Shown one piece after another: positions 1 through 8,100 of a DNA stretch of 13,921 nucleotides. A program made the translations under genes and the position numbers. The stretch spans positions 1-13,921 of the forward strand of contig NZ_CAJTSC010000057.1 of NCBI RefSeq assembly GCF_910578895.1, read 5' to 3'. Positions within the stretch are counted from its first letter, which is position 1. Each line of letters starts with the position of its first letter. The notes under the pieces are model-generated. The model saw only the letters and a list, made by a program, of their open reading frames with translations, ran no database searches and was not told the origin of the DNA. Source of the stretch: an uncultured Bacteroides sp. GTDB lineage: Bacteria > Bacteroidota > Bacteroidia > Bacteroidales > Bacteroidaceae.

Positions 1-372
1 GTTTTATATTGATATACAACACCTTTAGGGATTATATAATACTTTTAAATGTAAGTCACTCAATAGCCAAAATATTTTAGAAGAACCGGCGCGAATTACA
101 TCTTCATCGATTTAATTCTATAATTATCCGCCTTTGCAAAAGCCCTCTCCTACTAACGGTAATTATAGTTACACTATGATTGAAAAAAACAGTTATTATC
201 GTAATAATAATCTCTTCCAATCCATTAAAAGACAAATTTAGCAATATATTCAACCAAATTAATAATTGGGCTTTTATTTTTTAGCAGGATATGCACATTA
301 CTAAACGATACTTGGTAGCGGACTTACTACATTTGCATCAGTTAAACCAAACAATTAAAATTACGGTATACG
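1..372. other. Gene-free AT-rich leader region upstream of the lyase gene
   Basis: I see no convincing coding region on either strand here. The stretch is AT-rich with many stops. It holds a small AT-only hairpin, TTATTA-TCG-TAATAA at 193-207, and an imperfect 14-bp palindrome (gtaattatagttac) at 159-172 that could be a protein-binding site. A TACATTTG box at 328-335 is a possible promoter for the gene that starts at 373. The upstream gene lies outside the window, so I cannot tell whether the lyase is first in its transcript. Confidence 0.6.
328..335 (+). promoter_or_regulatory. Possible Bacteroides -7 box upstream of the lyase gene
   Basis: The sequence TACATTTG matches the Bacteroides sigma-ABfr -7 consensus TAnnTTTG. 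It would start transcription roughly 30 bases before the ATG at 373, a plausible leader length. I do not find a good TTTG -33 element 19-21 bp upstream, so this is only a candidate. Confidence 0.3.
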
Positions 373-2526
373 ATGACATTCAAAAATCATTTTTACATTT
401 GCCTATTTCTGTCTTCCATGACAATATTCGGATGCACAGACAATGACACATTTATAAAAGATAAAGATAAGGAAGAAGAAAAACCACCTGTAGAAGAAGA
501 GGAAAAACCAACCCCGCCGGACGAAAACACAGAAACCACCCTATTCGATATTTTTAATCTTGACTATCCCGGATTAAATACGGTTAAGTCTTATCATGAG
601 GCAGGTGACGATAGCGCCGCCTTAAAAGAACTGCTGGCTTACTATAGGAACAGGCAGAATATAAAAAATCCCAATGTCACATCAGAACCTCCCAGTGACG
701 TAGAGCGAGGTTATGCAGACCATGCCATACATGAATATCGTTTTTACGTGAACGATAATTATTTGGAAGATAAAGATTTGAAAGTTCCCTATTCCCTGCA
801 GGACGGTAATAAAGCCATAAATTGGGAATTTACGCCTAAAGGTGCCGATAATGAATATCAGAAACAATTACACCGCCACAACTGGATGCCTCTTCAAGGA
901 AAAGCCTATCAGGATTCCCGTGACGAAAAATATATGCTTTCATGGAAGGAAGTATATACCGACTGGATTGCCAAGCATCCTCTGCCGAAAGCTGCTCCCG
1001 ATAAGTTCAAGTGGCATCAACTTCAGGTGTCTATACGCATTATGGGGCAGACGGAATCGTTCGAATACTTCAAGCACTCTCCCAACTTTACTTCGGAATG
1101 GCTCACTTTTTTCCTGGCGCATTTTGCGGAGCATGCCGATTATCTGTCCAAATACAAATATGCCGGAGAAAACAATATCTTATTAAGCCAGGCTGTGGCA
1201 TTGGTGTTTGCAGGAACCTTATTTCCTGAACTGAAAAACGCTCCTCATTGGCAGAAAACAGGTTGTGATATCATTAATGAACAGACTTCGAAGTTATTCT
1301 TGAACGATGGTATGACAAATGATTTGTCTTTGCATTACCACATAGGCATATTGGACGGCCTATACGACCTCAAACGATTACTTCTTCTGAACAAGGTTCC
1401 GGACAACTTACTTTCGCCCAATCTCAATGAAGTGCTTTTGAAAGCGGCAAAGGTGGTGATGCACTTCACCTATCCCAGCTATTTCACGAAAGGAAGCAGG
1501 GATTGCAGCCCCGCTTTCAACGATTCATGGATTAAGACCCGCAGCGTACTGAATAAGAATTTCAAGAAATATATGGAAATGTTTCCCGAGAATACCGAAT
1601 TCGAATATATGTATACATACGGCACAAGCGGCACTTGTCCGAGTACGGCAATAAAAACATTCCCCTCTTCCGGCTTTCATGTACTGCGCAGCGGTTGGAA
1701 TGCACAATCTACTGTACTTATTCACAGCAACAATGTTTCTTCCAAATTGGGAGATTCGAGCCATAACCAACTTGACAACGGTACATTCGAACTCTATCGT
1801 AACGGGCGTAATTTTTTCCCGGACTCCGGTGTCTGCACCTATACGGCGGAAAACAATGAAAATATAATGGAGTTACGGAGATGGTTCCGCCAGACGAAAG
1901 CACACAACACCCTGGTTTTAAGCAAGAGCAAAGAACATGAATCAACCGGAGCGGAGAATATCAACAAGGCAGCCGGTAACTTATTATTATCCAAAGAGAC
2001 AGTCGGACAACAGCTCATTGTTACAGAAAACCAGGGATATGACCACTTCAAGCACCGCCGTGCCATTTTCTACATCCAACAATCGCAAGAGTTCTTTGTA
2101 CTCGTAGATGAAGGATTCGGAACAGCTACCGGATACGCTAAATTATATTTTCACCTTTGCGATGAAAAGTCTGTTGACAATGTTGTCTTAGATAATCAGC
2201 AGTTGGGCGCTCATACCACTTTCGGCGATAAGAATAATCTGCTGATTCGGACGTTCGGAAACAAGACCGCCACTTTCAAAGAGTTCGATGGCCGTATATC
2301 CTATAACACAGACAGAATATATAAAGACAGAAAGGCTTATGCAGTTGTCATGCAAAAACCTGATAAAAATCCTGTACGATATATTACAGTATTGTATCCT
2401 GTGCAGTCCGATATCAATCATAAAATCGAAGCTCAATTTGTAGATGCAGAGGATGAAAATAATGTATCTGTCAAAGTAACAGTCGATGGAACTGTATATA
2501 ACTTAAATTATCGCCTTGACAAATGA
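373..2526 (+). CDS. Heparinase II/III-type polysaccharide lyase lipoprotein
   Basis: A 717-residue secreted lipoprotein, likely a polysaccharide lyase that cleaves a uronate-containing glycan (heparan sulfate-like or related) by beta-elimination. The N-terminus has a hydrophobic signal ending IFG-C21 (lipobox). An acidic, proline-rich linker follows (about residues 22-60) that could serve in surface export. Residues about 60-400 resemble the alpha-helical toroid of heparinase III enzymes, with NN267-268, DGM312-314 and DLS..YH317-323. Residues about 425-715 form the beta-sandwich with SHNQLDNGTF463-472, FFPDSG481-486 and HNT511-513. The N268-to-Y322 spacing of 54 matches the catalytic Asn240/Tyr294 pair I recall for Pedobacter heparinase III, and H464 is the probable third catalytic residue. 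The length suits this family plus the linker. The substrate cannot be read from sequence; alginate- or chondroitin-type lyases share this fold. No SusC/SusD, sulfatase or glycosidase gene is visible nearby. Confidence 0.85.
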   Translation: MTFKNHFYICLFLSSMTIFGCTDNDTFIKDKDKEEEKPPVEEEEKPTPPDENTETTLFDIFNLDYPGLNTVKSYHEAGDDSAALKELLAYYRNRQNIKNPNVTSEPPSDVERGYADHAIHEYRFYVNDNYLEDKDLKVPYSLQDGNKAINWEFTPKGADNEYQKQLHRHNWMPLQGKAYQDSRDEKYMLSWKEVYTDWIAKHPLPKAAPDKFKWHQLQVSIRIMGQTESFEYFKHSPNFTSEWLTFFLAHFAEHADYLSKYKYAGENNILLSQAVALVFAGTLFPELKNAPHWQKTGCDIINEQTSKLFLNDGMTNDLSLHYHIGILDGLYDLKRLLLLNKVPDNLLSPNLNEVLLKAAKVVMHFTYPSYFTKGSRDCSPAFNDSWIKTRSVLNKNFKKYMEMFPENTEFEYMYTYGTSGTCPSTAIKTFPSSGFHVLRSGWNAQSTVLIHSNNVSSKLGDSSHNQLDNGTFELYRNGRNFFPDSGVCTYTAENNENIMELRRWFRQTKAHNTLVLSKSKEHESTGAENINKAAGNLLLSKETVGQQLIVTENQGYDHFKHRRAIFYIQQSQEFFVLVDEGFGTATGYAKLYFHLCDEKSVDNVVLDNQQLGAHTTFGDKNNLLIRTFGNKTATFKEFDGRISYNTDRIYKDRKAYAVVMQKPDKNPVRYITVLYPVQSDINHKIEAQFVDAEDENNVSVKVTVDGTVYNLNYRLDK

Positions 2527-2660
2527 CATAGGTTTATCTAAACAGTCATTTGATATCTTCGGACAAAATGCCGTGATACAAAATACTAAGAATTTGTTGT
2601 CATAACAAGGAGTATATATTAGCACTCATTAAACATCAACTATTATTTTGCCCTGTTATT

Positions 2661-2727
2661 CAGAGTGCGGTGAAGACTATACCTTAATGAAATAATCAAA
2701 AAAGAGGTATAGTCTTCACTACGTCTG
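2661..2727. terminator. Long hairpin between convergent genes (possible bidirectional terminator)
   Basis: Two arms, 2670-2684 (gtgaagactatacct) and 2705-2719, are perfect reverse complements over 15 bp around a 20-base A-rich loop. Four further pairs (CAGA 2661-2664 with TCTG 2724-2727) extend the stem beyond an internal loop. Its position between two converging genes suggests a terminator or 3'-end stabiliser for one or both transcripts. Against a standard intrinsic terminator, neither strand has a run of T after the stem. It could instead be a protein-binding site or a remnant of a small mobile repeat. Confidence 0.45.
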
Positions 2728-2775
2728 GAGTGATAGAATGATACAATCGGCGGAACACTGTAACTCTCTTCTTCT

Positions 2776-2811
2776 TAATGTAGTACATTACAAATTTAAT
2801 GTAGAACATTA
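2776..2811. repeat. Tandem pair of 15-bp palindromes, centres 21 bp apart
   Basis: Copy 1 (2776-2790, TAATGTAGTACATTA) is a palindrome apart from its central base. Copy 2 (2797-2811, TAATGTAGAACATTA) keeps TAATGT/ACATTA arms around three centre bases. With flanking bases they form a 17-bp direct repeat (2775-2791 and 2796-2812) that differs at one position. The centres at 2783 and 2804 are 21 bp apart, two turns of B-DNA, the arrangement expected of a dimeric regulator binding cooperatively on one face. Each copy could also fold as a small RNA hairpin. No promoter or start codon is obvious next to them; they lie just past the stop of the transporter gene. Confidence 0.6.
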
Positions 2812-2838
2812 CGATGCTGAAGTAGAGGTTAACCAACC

Positions 2839-4296
2839 TTACAATCCCAGTGGCAATTTACAGAGATACCAAAGAACAAACAATGCACTCCAGGCTACAA
2901 GCACAGCCAATGAATATCTCCACGTATACCTGAATAACGAACCGTAGGTAGACTGTTTATCATACTGCTGCATATAAGTCAGGACGAACGGCATATAAAA
3001 CATAAAAGGAGTGATGGCATTCGTTGCACTATCACCGATACGGTATGCGCATTGCGTCATGTCCGGTGAAATGCCCATATCCGCCAACAACGGAACAAAA
3101 ATAAAAGACATAAACGTCCATTTTGAAGTGGAAGAAACCATGATAAGGTTTATCAGGGCAGTAAACAAGATGAACAATATTAATATCCACAAACTACCCG
3201 ACCGGACAGAAGAAAGCACATTCGCTCCCATTATCGCGATGCATGTATCCAAATGAGAATACTCAAAGCAGGCAAACATCTGAGAAGCGAAAAAAGTAAT
3301 TACAAAATAAACACCCAACAGCTTCATCGGTTGGGTAAGCCCTTCTATTACATCACCGTCCGTACGATAGCGTCCGGAAGCAAATCCGTATATCATTCCC
3401 ATCAAACCTATGCCCAAGGACAGTAAGAATAGAATGCCGACAATGAACGGAGAACGCATCAAACCGCCATTGACACCTCTCAATATTCCCCATGAAGAGA
3501 ACGTGGCACACAAAACAAGCGTAGCGTAGAGTAAACCTGCAATTATGGCTCCCAACAAGGCTCTCTGCTCTTTGCGGGATAACTGCTTGTAGCCGCGAAA
3601 AGCGTTGTTTCCCTGATATTCCCCTAATTCCGGTAATAGCCTCTTACAGGTGATACGGTAAATAATGGATGCCAGCAGAAACACAGATGCACAAAAGAAA
3701 TAATAGTTACACAGAGGACCTATCCTTCCACCCGAAGCCCCCGTCATATCGGCTGCCTCTTGCGTAGCTGCGGCAAGCATAGAGTCGAGTGTGCTCAAAA
3801 GCATATTTGCACTATAACCACACGACACCGATACATAGGCAACTATAATTCCGCCTATGGGATGCAGCCCCACCGAATGGAATAATGTGGCAGCAAGGGG
3901 CAACAGCATGATATATCCGGCATCCCCTACTACATTGGACAGCAATCCCAAGAAAATGACACAGAGCACAATGTGCCACGAACTGTGTTTCCGCCGGCGT
4001 ATGCCCTTACGTATGCATGCATCTATGAAACCGGAATGCTGCGCCACTCCTATCCCGAACATTGCCACAATAACCAGCCCTACCGGAGCAAATCCCGTGA
4101 AGTTGGTCACCACATGGCGCAACAGCCATCGGATTCCTTCCGGACTCAGCAGACTCTGTACGCGTATCTCCTCTCCCGTCTGAGGCAAACGCACGCTCAT
4201 GCCGTAGACATCAAATATCCACGACAGAAAGATAACTCCCAGCGTTAGCAGGAAGAACATCGTTGCAGGATGGGGCATACGCCATTTATTTCTCAT
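2839..4296 (-). CDS. AbgT-family membrane transporter (p-aminobenzoyl-glutamate type)
   Basis: An inner-membrane protein of about 485 residues with many hydrophobic helices and an AbgT-family signature: NFTGFAPVGLVIVAMFGIGV near the N-terminus, SNVVGDAGYIMLLPLAA around D125, CGYSANMLLSTLD ending at D171, and SKWTFMSFIFVPLL then SPDM..AYRIGDSATN near the C-terminus. The residues known to matter in MtrF (Asp193, Trp420, Pro438, Arg446, Asp449) appear as D171, W393, P411, R419 and D422 with near-identical spacing; the Ser before the Trp is Thr390 here. Family members import p-aminobenzoyl-glutamate, a folate breakdown product, or export sulfonamides; which applies here is unknown. I chose the ATG at 4296 over the adjacent in-frame GTG at 4299. 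The gene follows the response regulator by 20 bases, so they are very probably co-transcribed. Confidence 0.88.
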   Translation of the reverse strand: MRNKWRMPHPATMFFLLTLGVIFLSWIFDVYGMSVRLPQTGEEIRVQSLLSPEGIRWLLRHVVTNFTGFAPVGLVIVAMFGIGVAQHSGFIDACIRKGIRRRKHSSWHIVLCVIFLGLLSNVVGDAGYIMLLPLAATLFHSVGLHPIGGIIVAYVSVSCGYSANMLLSTLDSMLAAATQEAADMTGASGGRIGPLCNYYFFCASVFLLASIIYRITCKRLLPELGEYQGNNAFRGYKQLSRKEQRALLGAIIAGLLYATLVLCATFSSWGILRGVNGGLMRSPFIVGILFLLSLGIGLMGMIYGFASGRYRTDGDVIEGLTQPMKLLGVYFVITFFASQMFACFEYSHLDTCIAIMGANVLSSVRSGSLWILILFILFTALINLIMVSSTSKWTFMSFIFVPLLADMGISPDMTQCAYRIGDSATNAITPFMFYMPFVLTYMQQYDKQSTYGSLFRYTWRYSLAVLVAWSALFVLWYLCKLPLGL

Positions 4297-4316
4297 CACC
4301 GTCCGATATCAACAGA

Positions 4317-5045
4317 TTATTCATCGTCCGCTTCCAGGTTGTCAATATCAAGGATACGAAGCTCAAGTGCGCGCACAACAAGGCGTGTGGCATTTACCCC
4401 TGTCCGTTCGTCATCCCTGAAAAGACGTCCTATCAGGTCGTTCTGACGTTTTTCTAACGATTTCACTCCGAACGGCATACCTTTCAGATTGGCAATCATC
4501 TCCTTTGTGTATCCCAAAGCGAGGTGGCGGAGAAAACGCTCGTCGTATTCATCTATATCGTAACTGATGACAGCTTCCTGCCGCTTCGTGTCATTCCGGA
4601 CGGAAGTTCTGAAGCGTTCCACAATCTTTTCCAGTATGGGATAGTTAAAAACAAACTTCTTTCCGTCCATAACGGCTTGCACATCCGTTTTTGTCAGCAA
4701 TTCTCCGGTTTTCAGGATGATGCCGTCAGCTCCCGCATCAAGGACATCCACCCATAATTTCTCATTCAGGATCTCTCCGGTGAATATCAATACATGCACA
4801 CCCGGATAGCGCCTGAAGATATTACGGCAAATATCCACACCGATAGTAGTGGAACCGCCCAGTCCCAAATCCAACAGAACAAGATCGGGTATACCGGCTT
4901 CCATCAAGGTCCAAAATTCCTGTTCTGTCATGGCAGTACCGATAACTTCCGCATCCGGTATTTCATGACGGAATATCTCTTCCGTACCTTTCAGTTCCAG
5001 TTTTACATCCTCTACGATAATGACTTGAAATTTCTTGGCTTCCAT
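4317..5045 (-). CDS. Response regulator with receiver and LuxR-like HTH output domain
   Basis: A 242-residue cytoplasmic response regulator. Residues 6-115 are a receiver domain: the acidic pair E12-D13, phospho-acceptor D59 in DLVLLDLGLGG, conserved T89 in LIFTGE and K112 in IILKTGE. Residues about 165-235 contain a helix-turn-helix resembling the LuxR/GerE class (RHLALGYTKEMIA, then VKSLEKRQNDLIGRLF), so it probably binds DNA when phosphorylated. The gene sits 84 bases after the double sensor kinase and 20 bases before the AbgT transporter on the same strand, which makes the kinase its likely partner and the transporter gene a likely target. The HTH is divergent, and its exact family assignment (I believe a DUF-numbered output domain in Bacteroides) is from memory. 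Confidence 0.85.
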   Translation of the reverse strand: MEAKKFQVIIVEDVKLELKGTEEIFRHEIPDAEVIGTAMTEQEFWTLMEAGIPDLVLLDLGLGGSTTIGVDICRNIFRRYPGVHVLIFTGEILNEKLWVDVLDAGADGIILKTGELLTKTDVQAVMDGKKFVFNYPILEKIVERFRTSVRNDTKRQEAVISYDIDEYDERFLRHLALGYTKEMIANLKGMPFGVKSLEKRQNDLIGRLFRDDERTGVNATRLVVRALELRILDIDNLEADDE

Positions 5046-5129
5046 ATCTTAATTACTTAACTTCCGATTTTCTCACTATGTCTTTTCATCCTTGTTTATT
5101 CTAAATTTTCTTCGAGAAAAATTCTCCGT

Positions 5130-8100
5130 TTACCTTTTCTTCTGATAACGAGGCAGCGTAAAGTACACAGTAAATCCGCCTTTCTCCATCGGTTCGGCAT
5201 TAATACGGCATCCTCTCCTTCCGGCAAATTCATCATGGTCGCGGATAATCTGCTTGCATATCAAATATTCCGTACCGCGCAACTCTCCTCTTTCGCCTGT
5301 TGTCATACGTGCCAGGTTCGGATAAAACAATTGGTTCAGTTCTTCTTTCGTTTTCTCACGCCGCGTATCCGTAAAAAGGAAACGTACAAAATCCTCTTCT
5401 ACTGCACAAGTCAGGCGAATTTCTCCTGAGACAGGTACGGACAGGGCTTCATTAATCAAATTCTCCAGCAGAAAGCGCAGTTGATCGATATCCCCTATCA
5501 CCGATGTATCTACAGTCGCAGTATTGAAAACGACAGATGCGGCAGCTCCCCTGCCCGCCTTACGGAAATATTTCTCAGCCGCTTTCGATAACTCGAAAAC
5601 GGGAATTACCATACGTCTGAATGTAACCTCTTCCAACTGGCGGGATGCGCATCGGCTCAAAATAGAGAACACTCCCTTGTAGTACTCTATCAATTCGCCG
5701 ATAGTCGTCACGACCTCCTGTTCTTCCTTCTCCGACAACTCACCGGAACGAAGCTTGCCTATCAGTTGCTTTATTTTATTGGGATAATAAATCGTTTCGT
5801 GTTTAATGGCAGACAAACAGTTGTCAAGCACCATATTCTGTACATGCAGTAAACTGTTTTCCCATGAGGCACGGCGTGTTTCATCTTGGGCCGTTTCAAT
5901 ATCCCGGTATTTCGTTGCCAGCTTCACTACTGCATTGAATATCACAATAGCCACGTATCGGGCTATCAATTCCAGCAACAGGCGGTCGGACTCCTGCTGC
6001 ACTTCATTTCTTATCAGGCACAACACCCCTATGCACCGGTTGGCGTTCCCTGCTTTCACTACAAGAGGCAATGCCTGCACTCCATTCTCCGACAGATATG
6101 TCTCTTCCTCAAAACAGCGTTCTACCACTCTTTCCCATGCGGATTTATTTTCTATTGTCTCTTCCCGGGATTCGGATGTATATTCTAATTTACGGGTAAC
6201 TTCGTTATAGACAGCAATAGCCAGCCGCTCTGTGCCCAACAATTCGTTGATTGCATCGAAAGCATTGGCTACGATGTGTTGCGGAATATTTTTCAGTACA
6301 TCCTCCTCTTGTTGTAACCACTCTCCATTTTCGGATGCAGGCATTAAAGATGCAATGAACACTTGTTTGTTGATTTCCAATACCTGTTCCATGTTCCAAC
6401 GGTTCACCAATCTCTTGCGGAAATACAGGATATAATATCCTAAGCACAATGTAACCAGCAAAAGAACGGCCAGCAGAATACTCACCATCTTATTATTCGT
6501 AGAACGTTCCAACTCGCGGCAGAAATCCTCCAACGACCGGTCCTCACCCAGCAGTTTGTACAGAGTCGTATAAGCACCGTTGTTATAACTGTACTTGTCC
6601 CACTGCTTCAACGCAAGAAACGCAACAGCCGCTTCGTTCCGGATATCCAGTATCACATGATAGTCAGAATTGAACATCCTGTTCCACCAGTCCAGCTCGG
6701 CAGGCATATCGTCACCCGCCAAAGCCATGTAACAGTGCGGTTCTTCGGCATACATTCCATAATGTTCGTTCAAACAAATCATTGCAGAGTCTATGTATTG
6801 CAAAGCCATTATGTATTCACCGTCCACATTGCAATAATAGGCTTCGTTGGCATAATCGGAAGCCCGGTTCAGTAAAAGTTCGTACTTTTCCGGCGAATCT
6901 GACATCAAAGAGTCGGCAAGAATCTTTTCCGGCACATCGCCATCCGTCGCCTGGCTGCAAGAAGCCATGCCCAAAGAGAGTGTTAACAGCAGCATTGTTA
7001 CCACCTTACGTATTCCAATCGGTAACCTGAAATAGAAACGGCTTCCCTGTCCCAATACACTCTCCACGTTGAACAGACATACATTAAATATAGAATTTGT
7101 TTTCCTGTATTTCTCAATGATACCCTTGCAATTCATCAAACCGAATCCACTACCTTTATTTTTTCGCAATTCTTCCCGGTCCGGAGCGTCATTCATGCCG
7201 ATAGTTTTGGAATCGTATACTTTTTCGCCTACGATATGGGCAATATCATCAGGAGACAGTCCGCGTCCGTTATCCTCAACAGACAGTTCCACATAATCAT
7301 TCTCCTTGCGGACATATATTTTCACCTTACCTCCCTTGGAAGTATATTTGCGTGCGTTTTCCGCCAGAGTGTTTATCATGAAGAGGGTCAAAGCCTTGTC
7401 TGCCTTTACGCAGGCATCGGTCGGTTCCACTTCCAAGATCAGTTGCTTCATTTCGAAGGCACGGTTTCCTTTTCTCAGCAAGTCGAAAAGTTCGTTGAGT
7501 TCAAAAGTCTCAATGTTCAGACTCAACGCACCTTGCTTCATTTTAATCCACAAGGCGAGGATATCGTTATATTCGTTAATTGTAGTGACCAGTTCGTCGA
7601 TATATTGATACTTCTCTTTTTTGATAACTTCGTTACGGATATATCCCATGCGTACCAATTTATGCATCTCGTTCAAGATACGGTCAATGTAAGGATGGAC
7701 ACCGTTGACAATGGCAAAACACGCTTTCTTAATCAAATTCCGGCGTTTATTTTCAGCGATGTGCTGTTCATGGATATAGCGCTGCTTTTCCAGCCTGCGC
7801 TGTTCTTCCCCCAAAGAGATGGTAGCCATGCCGTTGTCCAATGCCCATTGGATATAGGGATTGATTACCTGTACCATAGCATGTTCGTCTTTCCTCATAC
7901 GCTGTGCGACCACCAACTCTCTATTTTTAATACATACGTCATCCGTACCGAACAGGCGTTTCATCCCGGAACGCACATTCTTCAATATCGCGTCCGTAAT
8001 CTCTTCCTCGGTCTGTGCATCGGCTGGAATGGATGCGGTAATTTCCCGGCAAATATCCAATATGGATTGTAAGCGGTACAGATGCAGTTTATTGCGCACT

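Larger units (their letters stand above)
2527..2838. other. Convergent intergenic region with hairpin and palindrome pair
   Basis: This spacer of 312 bases lies between the 3' ends of the lyase gene and the transporter gene, which point at each other. I see no convincing gene. A 69-codon open frame starting at 2738 on the plus strand runs into the transporter gene and has no family signature. The region contains a 15-bp inverted repeat (2670-2719) and two tandem 15-bp palindromes (2776-2811), described separately. Confidence 0.6.

Noticed and set aside
193..207. TTATTA-TCG-TAATAA hairpin in the leader region
   Set aside because: It has only six A-T pairs in AT-rich DNA, so the stem would be unstable and is expected by chance.
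2738..2947. A 69-codon plus-strand open frame in the convergent spacer
   Set aside because: It overlaps the transporter gene end antisense and its middle is made of the palindrome repeats; there is no coding signature.
7236..8072. A 278-codon open frame on the plus strand, antisense to the sensor kinase
   Set aside because: It lies entirely within the kinase gene, has no recognisable family signature, signal or start context, and is explained by the codon pattern of the opposite strand.
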